This document shows positions 25,370 through 33,726 of a DNA stretch of 64,000 nt, one piece after another (position 1 is the first letter of the stretch; each line of letters begins with the position of its first letter). A program made the position numbers and the translations under genes. Where the stretch lies: positions 62,001 to 126,000 of the forward strand of contig NZ_SCVD01000039.1 of the NCBI RefSeq assembly GCF_004297125.1, read 5' to 3'. The notes beneath the pieces are model-generated. The model had not been told where the DNA came from. It saw nothing but the letters and a program-made list of their open reading frames with translations, and did not search any database. The DNA comes from Phenylobacterium sp. GTDB taxonomy: Bacteria > Pseudomonadota > Alphaproteobacteria > Caulobacterales > Caulobacteraceae.

Positions 25370-26710
25370 ATGGCTGCGTCCCCACAGACTGCGAACGACC
25401 TGATGGTCGTGTTCTCGAACACGATCTCCGCCGGGTTCGATGCGCTCAACGGGGCCGTCAATGGCGTGTTCGGCCTGATGATCGCGCTCGTGGTTGCGCT
25501 GACGGGCATCCAGTGGGCGCTGTCGTCGAACCGCGAAGTGCTAGCTGCCGGCTTCAGCAAGGTGCTGCTCATCGGCGCCTTCGCCTACGTCATCAATGAC
25601 TGGCAGGGGCTCTCGCAGACGATTTGGGACGGCTTCATCGAGCTTGGCATTACGGCCGGCGGCGGCAGCCTCTCTCGCGCGGACTTCCTGAACCCCGGCG
25701 CCATCCTCCAGCAGGGCTGGGAGATCGTGAAGGCGCTGGGCGAGACGCCAGCCCCGATCAACAACCCCCTCGACGTTGCGGGCAATCTGACCGACGCGCT
25801 GATCCTGGGCCTGGCGATGATCGGCATCATGCTCGCCTTCGCGGTGCTGGCGCTGCAGATCATCGTCACCCTGCTCGAGTTCAAGATCGTGACCCTCGGC
25901 GGCTTCGTGCTGCTGCCGTTCGGGATCTGGTCGAAGTCGTCCTTCCTCGCCGAACGGCCGCTGGGCTTCGTGGTCTCCTCGGGCCTCAAGGTCCTGGCGC
26001 TGGCCATCGTGGTGTCCGGCGCGCGGTCGGTGTTCGATCAGCTGCAGCCCTCCGCCAATCCGGACCTCTACGAGGCGCTGGCGATCCTGGCGGCCTCCCT
26101 GCTGCTGGCGATGCTGGCGCTGTTCATCCCGAACCTCGCCTCGGCGCTCGTCACCGGCGGGCCGGCGCTTGCCGCCGGCTCGGCCGCGGCCGGCGCCCTG
26201 GCGGTCGGCGGCGCTGCCGCAGCGGCGGTCGCGGGCGTCACGGGGCTCGGCGCCGCGGCGGCGCGTATCACAGGTCCCAGCCGCGCGGCGGCCGGGGCGA
26301 GCCAGGGCCGGCCACCCAACGCCCCGGGATCCGGCCCGCCCCGGCCGTCCAACGACAACCCGCCGCGTGGGCCGGGTCCGGGCTTCGGCGGGGGCGGGAC
26401 GCCTGCGGGCATGGGTGAGAGCGCCGCGCGGTGGACGCCGCCGGGCTCCGGTTCGCCCCCATCCGATGCACCGCGGGACGAGGGCGTGCCGCCCGCGCCA
26501 TCGGCGGCCACCGCCGGTGAGGGCGAAGCCGCCCGCCGGGATTTTCATCGGGCGCTGGAGGCCGAGCGCCGCCCCGCCGCCCGTCCGGCACGGTCCGGCC
26601 GGGCCGCGGCGCTGCAGGCCTTCTTCGTCGCCAACGCGGGCCGCGCCCTGCTGCCCGGCAACGAAACGTCGGGCGCGCTCGCCCCGCAGCTGAAGGACGA
26701 GGAGCCTTAG
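25370..26710 (+). CDS. trbL: TrbL, VirB6-family polytopic inner-membrane protein
   Basis: 446-residue protein with about six to eight membrane helices between residues 28 and 300, including GAFAYVINDWQGLSQTIWDG and IVTLLEFKIVTLGGFVLLPF, which are conserved in TrbL. The C-terminal 140 residues are a Gly/Pro/Ala-rich disordered tail. VirB6/TrbL forms the inner-membrane part of the transfer channel. The tail of TrbL proteins varies strongly between elements and can influence entry exclusion; that role is not shown here. Confidence 0.92.
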   Translation: MAASPQTANDLMVVFSNTISAGFDALNGAVNGVFGLMIALVVALTGIQWALSSNREVLAAGFSKVLLIGAFAYVINDWQGLSQTIWDGFIELGITAGGGSLSRADFLNPGAILQQGWEIVKALGETPAPINNPLDVAGNLTDALILGLAMIGIMLAFAVLALQIIVTLLEFKIVTLGGFVLLPFGIWSKSSFLAERPLGFVVSSGLKVLALAIVVSGARSVFDQLQPSANPDLYEALAILAASLLLAMLALFIPNLASALVTGGPALAAGSAAAGALAVGGAAAAAVAGVTGLGAAAARITGPSRAAAGASQGRPPNAPGSGPPRPSNDNPPRGPGPGFGGGGTPAGMGESAARWTPPGSGSPPSDAPRDEGVPPAPSAATAGEGEAARRDFHRALEAERRPAARPARSGRAAALQAFFVANAGRALLPGNETSGALAPQLKDEEP

Positions 26711-26715
26711 TCCCC

Positions 26716-27399
26716 ATGCATCCCTTCTTTCGTCCGAAACGCGCCCTGTCGGCGACCCCGGAAGCCACGCCCTACCAGCGCGCGGGCCAAGTGTGGGACG
26801 ACCGCATGGGCCTCAGCCTGGCGCATGCGCGCAACTGGCGGCGCATGGCGTTCGCGAACCTCGCGATCGCGGGCTTCCTCGGCGCCGGCTGGTGGATGCA
26901 GGCGCAGCAGGCGGTGGTGAAGCCGTTCGTTGTGGAGGTGAGCCAGTGGGGCCAGACCCAGCGGATCACCGCGCTCGACGGGCGCTACGAGCCGACGGAG
27001 GCCCAGATCGGCCATGCGCTCGCCGGCTGGGTCCGCGACGTGCGGGCCAAGTCGATTGACCCGGTGGTGATCCGCCAGAACTGGCTGGCCGCCTACGACC
27101 TTGTGACCCCGAAAACGGCGGGCTTCCTGAACGCCTGGGCCCAGGCCCACGACCCCTTCGCCGAGGTGGGCCGCGAGGCGGTCAACGTCGAGATCCTGAA
27201 TGTCGTGCGCCGCAGCGGCCGCACCTACGACCTGCAATGGCGCGAGACCCGGTTCGTCAACGGCCAGCAGGCCGGCCAGACCCGCTGGCGCGCGCTGATC
27301 ACGCTGAAGCTGCAGCCTCCGAAGACCGAAGCCGAGCTGCTCAAGAACCCCCTCGGCATCCGCATAGAGGACGTATCATGGACGCCCGACGCCTCCTGA
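26716..27399 (+). CDS. trbF: TrbF, VirB8-family inner-membrane scaffold
   Basis: 227-residue bitopic protein. N-terminal cytoplasmic segment with TPYQRAGQVWDDRMGLSLAH, one membrane helix (about residues 43-62) and a periplasmic NTF2-like VirB8 domain (about 70-220) with VSQWGQTQRI, RQNWLAAYDLVT and LQWRETRFVNGQ. It nucleates the core complex by contacting TrbG and TrbI. It starts 5 nt after the trbL stop and overlaps trbG by 22 nt. Confidence 0.93.
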   Translation: MHPFFRPKRALSATPEATPYQRAGQVWDDRMGLSLAHARNWRRMAFANLAIAGFLGAGWWMQAQQAVVKPFVVEVSQWGQTQRITALDGRYEPTEAQIGHALAGWVRDVRAKSIDPVVIRQNWLAAYDLVTPKTAGFLNAWAQAHDPFAEVGREAVNVEILNVVRRSGRTYDLQWRETRFVNGQQAGQTRWRALITLKLQPPKTEAELLKNPLGIRIEDVSWTPDAS

Positions 27400-28406
27400 T
27401 CCCGGCCGCCGCCGGCCTGTCCCTGGCCGCCTGCTCCACCCTGCCGCACCTCGGCCTGCGGCCCTTGGCGCCCGGGTCCGTGGACGCCGCGACGACGGCC
27501 GAGGCGCGTCCCGAGCCGGCGCCGAGCCTGCCGGCGACGCCGACGTCGCTGCACGTCGAGGCCCGTGCGTTCGCGACCATGGCCCCGATCCCGAACCCGC
27601 AGCGGCGCGCCCCGACGCGTACCGCAACGAGGGCGCGGGCCATCCCTCCGCCCGAACCTGACGGCTCCGGCCGCGCCGCGATCGCCGCCGCCAACGCCTC
27701 GGCGCTGGCGACCTCGCGGTCGCGGGCCTTCCTCGGGGGCGTCCAGGTCTTCGTCTACGATCCCGGCCGGGTCTACGAGGTGTGGACCGCGCCGCTCCGA
27801 GTCACGACGCTCACCCTCTCGCCGGGGGAGACCATCATCTCCAAGGCCGCCGGGGACACGGTCCGATGGCAGATCGGGGAGACGCAGTCGGGGGATGGGC
27901 CCGGCCAGCGAGCCCACGTGATGATCAAGCCGCTGCAGCGGGGCCTTGCGACGAACCTGGTCCTCGCCACCAGCCATCGCGTCTATCTCCTGGAGCTCCG
28001 GAGCGGCGCGCCCGAGACCCTCAACACCGCCATCACCTGGGACGTGGGCGCGGTGCTCGACACAGGCGCGCCCACCGCGTCGAGCCCGCCGCCGGGCTTG
28101 GTGGCGCCGCAGGGGCCGCTCGACGCCCGCTTCCGGATCGCCGCGAAGGGGCGGCGGCCCGCCTGGACCCCGACGGCGGTGATGACCGACGGCGTCCGCA
28201 CCTTCCTAACCTTTCCCGCCACGGTCACCGCCGCGGAAGCCCCGGCGCTGTTCGCGGTCGGGCCGGACGGTCAGGCGCAGCTCGTCAACTACCGGCAGCA
28301 GGGCGGGCTCTGGGTCGTCGACCGGGTGCTCCAGGCCGCCGAGCTGCGGGTCGGCGGGCGGCGCGCACAGGTGGTCCGCATCGAACGCATGGGAGCGCCC
28401 TCATGA
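27378..28406 (+). CDS. trbG: TrbG, VirB9-family outer-membrane complex protein
   Basis: 342-residue periplasmic/outer-membrane-associated protein. The ATG at 27378 lies inside the end of trbF. Signal with lipobox SLAACSTL (Cys19). After a low-complexity Pro/Ala region (about 30-105) the VirB9 domain begins: VQVFVYDPGRVYEVWTAPLR, LSPGETI, DTVRWQIG and TNLVLATSHRVYLLELRS. It forms the outer-membrane core with TrbI. The stop overlaps the trbI start by 4 nt. Confidence 0.92.
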   Translation: MDARRLLIPAAAGLSLAACSTLPHLGLRPLAPGSVDAATTAEARPEPAPSLPATPTSLHVEARAFATMAPIPNPQRRAPTRTATRARAIPPPEPDGSGRAAIAAANASALATSRSRAFLGGVQVFVYDPGRVYEVWTAPLRVTTLTLSPGETIISKAAGDTVRWQIGETQSGDGPGQRAHVMIKPLQRGLATNLVLATSHRVYLLELRSGAPETLNTAITWDVGAVLDTGAPTASSPPPGLVAPQGPLDARFRIAAKGRRPAWTPTAVMTDGVRTFLTFPATVTAAEAPALFAVGPDGQAQLVNYRQQGGLWVVDRVLQAAELRVGGRRAQVVRIERMGAPS

Positions 28407-29524
28407 CCGCCACGTCCCCGTCCGACGCCGCCGGCCCCGCCCCGAAGACGCCGATGCCGCCGCTGGAGACCCGTGCGCCCCGGCCGCCGGTGGTGCGGCT
28501 GCGGAAGGGGGTGGTCGCCGGCGCCGTCCTGGCGGCCTCCGGCCTTGTGGCGGGCTCGCTCGCCTGGGCCTTCGTGGTCCAGCCGGAGCTCCGCGCCCGG
28601 GCGCACGAGGCGCGCCTGGAGGGCCGCCCCAGCGAGGTGCGCGGCGCCGTCCGCCCCAGCGACCGCGTCACCGACGCACCCGCCACCTACGCCGATCTCG
28701 ACCGCCTGCCGGAGCCCCGCCGGCTGGGAGGGCGGCCCGAAACCGCAGGTCCGAAGCCGACACCTGTCGCCCGCGCCCCGGCGCCCCGCCAACGCCCGGC
28801 CGCGAACGGCCTCGCGGAGGACGCGCGCAGCTCGGCGCTCTTCTTCGGCGGCGGTGCGCGCGCCGCCGCGCCGGCGTCCGAGCCCGGCGGCGGCAACGCG
28901 TCGCGCGGCGACTACGGCGCCGTCTACAACACCCATGCGCTGCTCCCGCCGCTCAGCCCCTACGAGGTCAAGGCGGGCGCCGTCGTCCCCGCGGCCCTGC
29001 TGACCGCGGTGGACACCTCGCGCGCCGGGCCGGTCACGGCCAGCGTGACGGAGAGCGTTTTCGACACGGTCTCGGGACGGCATCTGCTCATCCCGCAGGG
29101 CGCGCGGCTGGTTGGCCGCCACGAGGGCGAGAGCCGGCACGGCGACGCTCGCGCCTTCATCGTCTGGGATCGGCTCATCCTGCCCAACGGCAAGAGCCTG
29201 GTGCTGCCCAAGGAGCCCGGCGTCGACGCCCAGGGGGCGATCGGCGCCAAGGGCGAGGTCGATCGGCGACTGTTTCCGCTCGCGGTCGCGACCCTGTTCG
29301 CCGGCGCGATCACCACCCTAGGCCAGGTGGCCCGCGACCAGGACGATCGATCCGGCGGGTTGCTGGGCGATGCGGGCGACGCCGCCTCGATCGAGGCGGC
29401 CCAGGTGGGCGGCAGGCTCCTGGACCGGGAGCTGCAGGTGCGTCCGGTCGTGCGCCTGCGCCCCGGCGCCCGGGTCCGGGTCTTCATCACCCGCGACCTC
29501 GTTCTGGAACCCTACCAGCCATGA
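28403..29524 (+). CDS. trbI: TrbI, VirB10-family envelope-spanning protein
   Basis: 373-residue protein. Short cytoplasmic N-terminus, one membrane helix (about residues 36-56), a Pro-rich periplasmic stalk (60-165) and the C-terminal beta-barrel domain beginning near YEVKAGAVVPAALLTAVDTS, with LLIPQGARLVGRHEGE, RAFIVWDRLILPNGKSLVLP and VRVFITRDLVLEPY. VirB10 proteins sense ATP energy and open the outer-membrane pore. Overlaps both neighbours by 4 nt (ATGA). Confidence 0.93.
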   Translation: MTATSPSDAAGPAPKTPMPPLETRAPRPPVVRLRKGVVAGAVLAASGLVAGSLAWAFVVQPELRARAHEARLEGRPSEVRGAVRPSDRVTDAPATYADLDRLPEPRRLGGRPETAGPKPTPVARAPAPRQRPAANGLAEDARSSALFFGGGARAAAPASEPGGGNASRGDYGAVYNTHALLPPLSPYEVKAGAVVPAALLTAVDTSRAGPVTASVTESVFDTVSGRHLLIPQGARLVGRHEGESRHGDARAFIVWDRLILPNGKSLVLPKEPGVDAQGAIGAKGEVDRRLFPLAVATLFAGAITTLGQVARDQDDRSGGLLGDAGDAASIEAAQVGGRLLDRELQVRPVVRLRPGARVRVFITRDLVLEPYQP

Positions 29525-30015
29525 CCCGCCGCTGGACCCGCGCCCTCTTCGCGGCCGCCATCGTTGCGTGCGTGCTGGTTGCGCTTCCGCGGGCCCGGCC
29601 CGCGCCGTGGCTCGTCAACGAAACGCCGAGCCTGCCGGAGGGCGTCTACCTACGAACGGCCGCCGTTCCGGCGCCGGGTGCGATCGTGGCCGTGGCGCCT
29701 CCCGCGTCGGCCCGGCTCTACCTCGCCGGTCTCGGCGCCCCCGCCGGGGCGCGCCTGCTGAAGCGCGTCGCCGCGGGGCCGGGCGAGGTGGTCTGCCGCG
29801 AAGGCCAGCGCCTGAGCTGGTCGCGCGGCGAAGTGGCCGCCCTGTCCCGGGATCGTCGCGGGTCTGCGCTGCCCGGCTGGCGCGGGTGTCGCCGCCTCGG
29901 GCGGGACGAGTTCGTGGTGCTGGGGGACACCCCAACCAGTTTCGACAGCCGCTACTTCGGCCCCATCCGCCGAGCGGCGATCGAGGGCGTCTACGTGGAG
30001 GTATGGCGATGGTGA
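29521..30015 (+). CDS. traF: TraF-type S26 signal peptidase of the conjugation system
   Basis: 164-residue membrane-anchored serine peptidase. N-terminal helix (about residues 8-24), then the catalytic Ser37 in NETPSLPEGVYLR and Lys81 in ARLLKRVAAGPGEVVC, followed by the C-terminal GDTPTSFDSRYFGPI box. TraF peptidases mature the TrbC pilin, in RP4 linking its ends. The start overlaps the trbI stop by 4 nt, so it belongs to the operon. Length is normal for TraF. Confidence 0.88.
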   Translation: MTRRWTRALFAAAIVACVLVALPRARPAPWLVNETPSLPEGVYLRTAAVPAPGAIVAVAPPASARLYLAGLGAPAGARLLKRVAAGPGEVVCREGQRLSWSRGEVAALSRDRRGSALPGWRGCRRLGRDEFVVLGDTPTSFDSRYFGPIRRAAIEGVYVEVWRW

Positions 30016-30599
30016 GGTCCTGGTGTTTCGGCGGCCTGCTGGCGATGCTCGTCGGCGCCCCGGCCCTGGCGGAACCCGACTGGGGCCGTGCGGGCGGCGC
30101 GATCTTCGTCGGCGCGGCGCCGGCAGCGCCCGCGCCCGAGACCGCGGAGGCGTCGCAGCTCCCCCCCAGCCGGCAGCCCTACGATGCGGCCGTGAGCGAG
30201 GCGGCGGTCCGGCATCGGATCGACCCAAAGCTGCTCCACGCCCTGGTGACCGTCGAGAGCGCCTACCGGCCGCAGGCCGTCTCGACGGCCGGCGCCGGCG
30301 GCCTCACCCAGCTCATGCCGGGGACGGCCACGGCGCTGGGCGTCTCCGATCGGTTCGATGTCGACGCGAACCTCTCTGGAGGGGCGGATTATCTCGCGCG
30401 GCAGCTCCTGCGGTTCGGCGACCTGCGGCTGGCGCTCGCCGCCTACAACGCCGGCCCCGAACGCGTGGCGAGGCTGGGTCGGATCCCGAAGATATCCGAG
30501 ACCCAGGCCTATGTTGCCCATGTGGTCGAGTGCTACCTGGCCCTGTCGGCTGGCCGGACCGTGCGCAGCGTCGGCGATTGCCGCGGTTCGGCCCGATGA
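30009..30599 (+). CDS. Lytic transglycosylase (VirB1-like, SLT domain)
   Basis: 196-residue periplasmic muramidase. Of two near starts, 30009 is preferred since GGAGG (29997-30001) is 7 nt away; the ATG at 30003 would leave only 1 nt. Signal peptide to about residue 21 (GAPALA/EPD). The SLT domain has catalytic Glu83 in ALVTVESAYRP, then AGAGGLTQLMPGTATALG and LALAAYNAGPERV. It opens peptidoglycan for assembly of the transfer machine. Overlaps the preceding and following genes. Confidence 0.9.
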   Translation: MVRSWCFGGLLAMLVGAPALAEPDWGRAGGAIFVGAAPAAPAPETAEASQLPPSRQPYDAAVSEAAVRHRIDPKLLHALVTVESAYRPQAVSTAGAGGLTQLMPGTATALGVSDRFDVDANLSGGADYLARQLLRFGDLRLALAAYNAGPERVARLGRIPKISETQAYVAHVVECYLALSAGRTVRSVGDCRGSAR

Positions 30600-30874
30600 C
30601 CGGCGGCGAAGACCTGGCCGCGCCAGGCGGCGAACAGGATGCGGATCTCCTGACCCGCAAGGAGGCGTCCGCCTACCTGGCCCGCTTCAACATCGCCCTG
30701 AAGCCCGCGACCCTGGCGCGCATATGGTCGGTCGGCGGGGACGGCCCGCCCTGTCAGCACATCCGGCGCAAACCCTTTTACCCGCGGGGTGACCTGCGGG
30801 CCTGGGCAGAGGGCCAACGGACGGGTCTGCGGCGCTCGCGCGCCTCGGCATCGACAGTATCAGGGCAGCGGTGA
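30596..30874 (+). CDS. Small MerR/excisionase-like helix-turn-helix protein
   Basis: 92-residue protein, ATG overlapping the transglycosylase stop by 4 nt. The segment LLTRKEASAYLARFNIALKP resembles an excisionase/HTH_17 domain that selects DNA with a wing (HIRRKPFYPRGDLRAWAEG). The final 20 residues are basic. Such proteins are commonly excisionases or regulators in integrative elements. No integrase is present nearby to pair it with. Confidence 0.65.
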   Translation: MTGGEDLAAPGGEQDADLLTRKEASAYLARFNIALKPATLARIWSVGGDGPPCQHIRRKPFYPRGDLRAWAEGQRTGLRRSRASASTVSGQR

Positions 30875-30882
30875 GGTGAGCC

Positions 30883-31293
30883 ATGCCGAACTGGAAGGAC
30901 TTCGTCGATCCGGACGCTCCCAGCGGCCGCTACTTGCGCTGGAAGGAGGTCGAGCGTAGCGCCGGGATCAGCCGCACAACGGCGTGGCGCCTGCAGCGCG
31001 CCGGTGACTTTCCACGACCCTATGTGATTTCGCCCGGCCGGGTTGGCTACCTCGAGGCTGAGGTCGACGCCTGGCGCATCTCACGGGGACGCCGGGGTAT
31101 GGAATATGCGACCATCGCGCGGCAGACGCCGGCAACGATCACGCCGCCGCGCGCGTCGGCGGTCGACGAGCCGGCGCCAGGGCTCCTGCCGGAGCGGAGT
31201 TGTTCGGTCTCAGCCCCCCGTCCAGGTTCGCGAGCCCGCGCCCGGCGAACGCGAGTGGCAGCCCGGCAGGTACAAATGCAGCTCGATCTGTAG
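30883..31293 (+). CDS. AlpA-family DNA-binding protein
   Basis: 136-residue protein. An AlpA/prophage regulatory HTH lies at about residues 16-68: GRYLRWKEVERSAGISRTTA then WRLQRAGDFPRPYVISPGRV and the closing VDAWRISRGRR. AlpA proteins activate or excise integrated elements. The C-terminal half is basic and disordered. It starts 8 nt after the preceding small HTH gene; the two together look like the regulatory end of the transfer operon. Confidence 0.78.
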   Translation: MPNWKDFVDPDAPSGRYLRWKEVERSAGISRTTAWRLQRAGDFPRPYVISPGRVGYLEAEVDAWRISRGRRGMEYATIARQTPATITPPRASAVDEPAPGLLPERSCSVSAPRPGSRARARRTRVAARQVQMQLDL

Positions 31294-31380
31294 CGCGCGG
31301 CCATCAAGTCCGACCCATTGCAGCCATTCTCGAGCGCCTGCGTTTCCCCGTGTGTCGCGTAGCCGACGCTTGGGGGGATC

Positions 31381-31773
31381 ATGGGCGAGGTCTCGCACCT
31401 GAGGGTGCTTGTGGTCCACGATGAGGTTCTCGTCGCCGACTTGGTTCGCGACGCGCTGGAAGACGCCGGCTTCACTGTGACCCTGGCCGCAACGGGGGCA
31501 GAGGCTCTCACCGAACTCGCTGAGGGCGAGGGCGCGATTGTGGGCCTGGTCACGGACATCAACCTCGGATCTGGGCCCTCTGGATGGGTCGTCGCGACAG
31601 CCGCTCGCGAGCGCGACGCGGCGGTGGCGATCGTCTATGTGACCGGGGACAGCGCCCACGAGTGGAGCGCGCACGGCGTGCCCAACAGCATCGTCGTCAC
31701 GAAGCCCTTCGCGCCATCGCAGATCGTGGTCGCGCTCTCCTCACTGCTCAACCGTGCCGGTAGCGATGGCTGA
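31381..31773 (+). CDS. Single-domain response regulator
   Basis: 130-residue CheY-like receiver without an output domain. GGGGGAT precedes the ATG. Phosphoacceptor Asp59 (GLVTDINLG), Thr88 (VYVTGD) and Lys108 (VVTKPF) are present, but the first residue of the usual acidic pair is His (VVHDE instead of VVDDE), which could alter metal binding or phosphorylation. No kinase is in the window. It follows the AlpA gene by 87 nt; whether it belongs to the mobile element or is chromosomal cannot be told. Confidence 0.82.
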   Translation: MGEVSHLRVLVVHDEVLVADLVRDALEDAGFTVTLAATGAEALTELAEGEGAIVGLVTDINLGSGPSGWVVATAARERDAAVAIVYVTGDSAHEWSAHGVPNSIVVTKPFAPSQIVVALSSLLNRAGSDG

Positions 31774-31962
31774 GGCAGCCTGCATATGCTCGACCTCTCG
31801 AATGACTCTCGATCCCTCAACCGGCCCGGATGGACGCGAGTGGTTGGGACTTGTCTCGTCGGCAGCCGGCCGTCCAAGGGCCTGCGATACTGCGTGGACA
31901 TCATCGTCCGCTTCCCTACGGTGCGGTTGACAAACTCGGCACAGGAGGACGGCTAGCGCGGC

Positions 31963-32187
31963 ATGCCCGAGACGTTTGACGAGGCGCTCGCATACTTCCT
32001 GGACCTGCGAGTACAGGTGCGGCACAGCCGCGAGGCGCGCGCGATTGTCGATCGGTGTCTTGCCATCGTCGCTCGCGCCCATGGGGCCGACCTTGACGAG
32101 TTGCGCGCGCTGCGTGGAGAGATCGACCTACTCGCGGAGGAACTGGCGCTACGCTTCGGCGCGCCAAAGACGGCCGTTCTGCAGTAA
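31963..32187 (+). CDS. Small helical protein of unknown function
   Basis: 74-residue, all-helical acidic protein (FDEALAYFLDLRVQVRHSRE, then ALRGEIDLLAEELALRF). AGGAGG lies 14 nt upstream of the ATG, slightly far. Similar small proteins often occur beside response regulators in this bacterial group, but I do not recognise a named family. Confidence 0.45.
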   Translation: MPETFDEALAYFLDLRVQVRHSREARAIVDRCLAIVARAHGADLDELRALRGEIDLLAEELALRFGAPKTAVLQ

Positions 32188-32635
32188 GCGAATGCGCTTG
32201 TCCTCAGCGCGGCGAGACAGGCCCGTGGAAATCCTTATCAGCGTCAGGCAGAAGCAGGCTTCGACACACTAAGGCCGGGCTCCTTCGTGCTCGTGCCCGC
32301 ACCCACCGCCACACCGTCTCATCCAGCGTTCGCTGCCGGTGTGGCAACCTACGCCGTGAATTCCGGTGTTCTGGCGCAGCGGCTTCGTCGTAACGGTCAG
32401 AGCGTTTCAGCAAGGCGTACCGGACGCTACGCCGAGTCCAGGGTCTGGATCATCGCATCGGGGCGGGTGCATCGCCCAGCTTACCGAGGCCCTGGGGCTG
32501 CCGGCTTGGCATGCCTCGCGGCCTCTGAGGCCGCCAGAAAAGGCCGCGACGGCGGCCACGGCGAAGATGATCGCCTCGTCGTGGTGTATTGTGCGATGAC
32601 GGATGGAGCGCAGTCCCGCGCCCCATCCGTAGGGA
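32188..32635. other. Gene-poor 448-nt junction between transfer and metal genes
   Basis: No reading frame here looks coding on either strand: the frames are short or have low-complexity translations. The stretch separates the plus-strand conjugation block from the minus-strand metal cluster, so it may include remains of an insertion or an element border. No tRNA, direct repeat or IS end is visible. The hairpin at 32601-32628 is listed separately. Confidence 0.4.
32601..32628 (-). terminator. Hairpin terminator after the Asp-rich periplasmic gene
   Basis: Arms GGATGGAGCGC and GCGCCCCATCC with one mismatch and loop AGTCCC, starting 8 nt past the stop of the minus-strand gene. No long T-tract. 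Confidence 0.5.
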
Positions 32636-33100
32636 CTAGCGGCGCTCGTAGTAGGTCGGGGCGTAGGGGCGGTGGCCGTAGCCTTTGTCGCTGTAGCCGG
32701 GGCTGGTTCCACGCCAGTCGTCGTCCTGCACGTCGTGACCGTCCTCGTGCGCCTCGTGCATCACCTGATGCAGGCGTTCCAGGCGAGCCTGGATGTCACG
32801 GCCTTCCCGCGGGCTCAGCCAGCCGTCGTACGCGCGGTAGTAGGCCTCGCGCCTGCGGATGTCCTGCAGCTGCATCACGAAGTAGCGGGCTTCTTGTCGG
32901 GTATAGGAGCCATCGCCGAGGCCGTGCTGGATGCCCTGCCAGTCGTGCCGGTAAAGGTCCTCGAAGGTCTGGTAGCCGCCGAAGTATTGGCTGTAGCGGC
33001 CGCGATCATGAACGTCGTCGTCGTCATCGTTGGCGAGGGCGGGGCTGGCGACGGCGCCGATCGCGGCTGCCGCCAACAGGACGCCAATGAGCTTTTTCAT
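32636..33100 (-). CDS. Secreted Asp/Tyr-rich protein of unknown function
   Basis: 154-residue protein. The ATG at 33100 is chosen for its AAGGGAT box and the signal peptide MKKLIGVLLAAAAIGAVASP (cleavage ALA/NDD). The mature protein starts with a run of Asp (NDDDDDVHDRGRY) and is rich in His, Asp and Tyr (HQVMHEAHEDGHDVQDDDW), suggesting metal binding. The helical middle (YTRQEARYFVMQLQDIRRRE) recalls RcnB-like or PcfJ-like periplasmic proteins, but no family is certain. Located at the edge of a heavy-metal cluster on the same strand as the cnr-like genes. Confidence 0.65.
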   Translation of the reverse strand: MKKLIGVLLAAAAIGAVASPALANDDDDDVHDRGRYSQYFGGYQTFEDLYRHDWQGIQHGLGDGSYTRQEARYFVMQLQDIRRREAYYRAYDGWLSPREGRDIQARLERLHQVMHEAHEDGHDVQDDDWRGTSPGYSDKGYGHRPYAPTYYERR

Positions 33101-33210
33101 CTGTCGATCCCTTGCTGAGCGCCCAAGGGGCGCATCAGCAGTAGACCGCGCCGGCCATTGCCTTCGTCTGACCGCGCCTGACAGGCTCGGTTCATGTGGC
33201 GCGATTCGCA

Positions 33211-33711
33211 TTAGGGGGCGGCCGCGGCCGCGCGCGACGACCAGTGGACGTGGACGATCTTCCAGCCGCGCCCGTCGCGGCGCAGCAGCATGGTTTCGGT
33301 CGTCACCCGGTTCACGTCACGGTCCTTGTAGCGGCCCTGTGTCCGACCCTCCGAGGCGACCCAGGCGAACGCGTCGCTGATGCCTCCGGTGCGGCGCACG
33401 AGCTTGGCGGGGATGGCCTGGGCGAAGGCGGCGTCGCCGGCCAGGTGGGCCGAAGCGTACTCGGCCTTAGACCGCTCGGTCCCACCGGCTTCGAAGATCA
33501 GCACGTCGTCGGCGAGCTGCGCCAGGGCGGTGACGTTGTCGCCGCGGCTGAGCGCCGAATGGAAGGCGTCCACCACCCGGGCGGCTTCCGGCGGCGCCTG
33601 GGCCGCCGGCCGTGCGCCGGCTTGCGGGTGATCGCCGGGGTGCGCCGACACTGAGCCCGCGGCAACGATGAGCAGGGCGGACAACAGGACGCCGTTCAGA
33701 TGGCGGGACAT
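33211..33711 (-). CDS. Periplasmic SnoaL/DUF4440-like protein
   Basis: 166-residue protein with a signal peptide (cleavage about VSA/HPGDHP) and a single NTF2-like fold domain: VVDAFHSALSRGDNVTALAQ, DDVLIFEAGG, AWVASEGRTQGRY and a terminal WKIVHVHWSS. Such domains bind small ligands or act as isomerases. The mature N-terminus is His-rich (HPGDHPQAG). It is 15 nt downstream of the ECF sigma gene, so it is probably made with the cnr-like regulators. Confidence 0.8.
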   Translation of the reverse strand: MSRHLNGVLLSALLIVAAGSVSAHPGDHPQAGARPAAQAPPEAARVVDAFHSALSRGDNVTALAQLADDVLIFEAGGTERSKAEYASAHLAGDAAFAQAIPAKLVRRTGGISDAFAWVASEGRTQGRYKDRDVNRVTTETMLLRRDGRGWKIVHVHWSSRAAAAAP

Positions 33712-33726
33712 GGGGAGCCTCCAGGG

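Noticed and set aside
31927..31932. TTGACA as a promoter for the small protein at 31963
   Set aside because: Too close to the start codon for a -10 and a leader; no suitable -10 found.
32287..33090. Plus-strand open frame across the junction and the secreted-protein gene
   Set aside because: Arg/Gly-rich translation; the minus-strand gene with a signal peptide and ribosome-binding site explains the right half.
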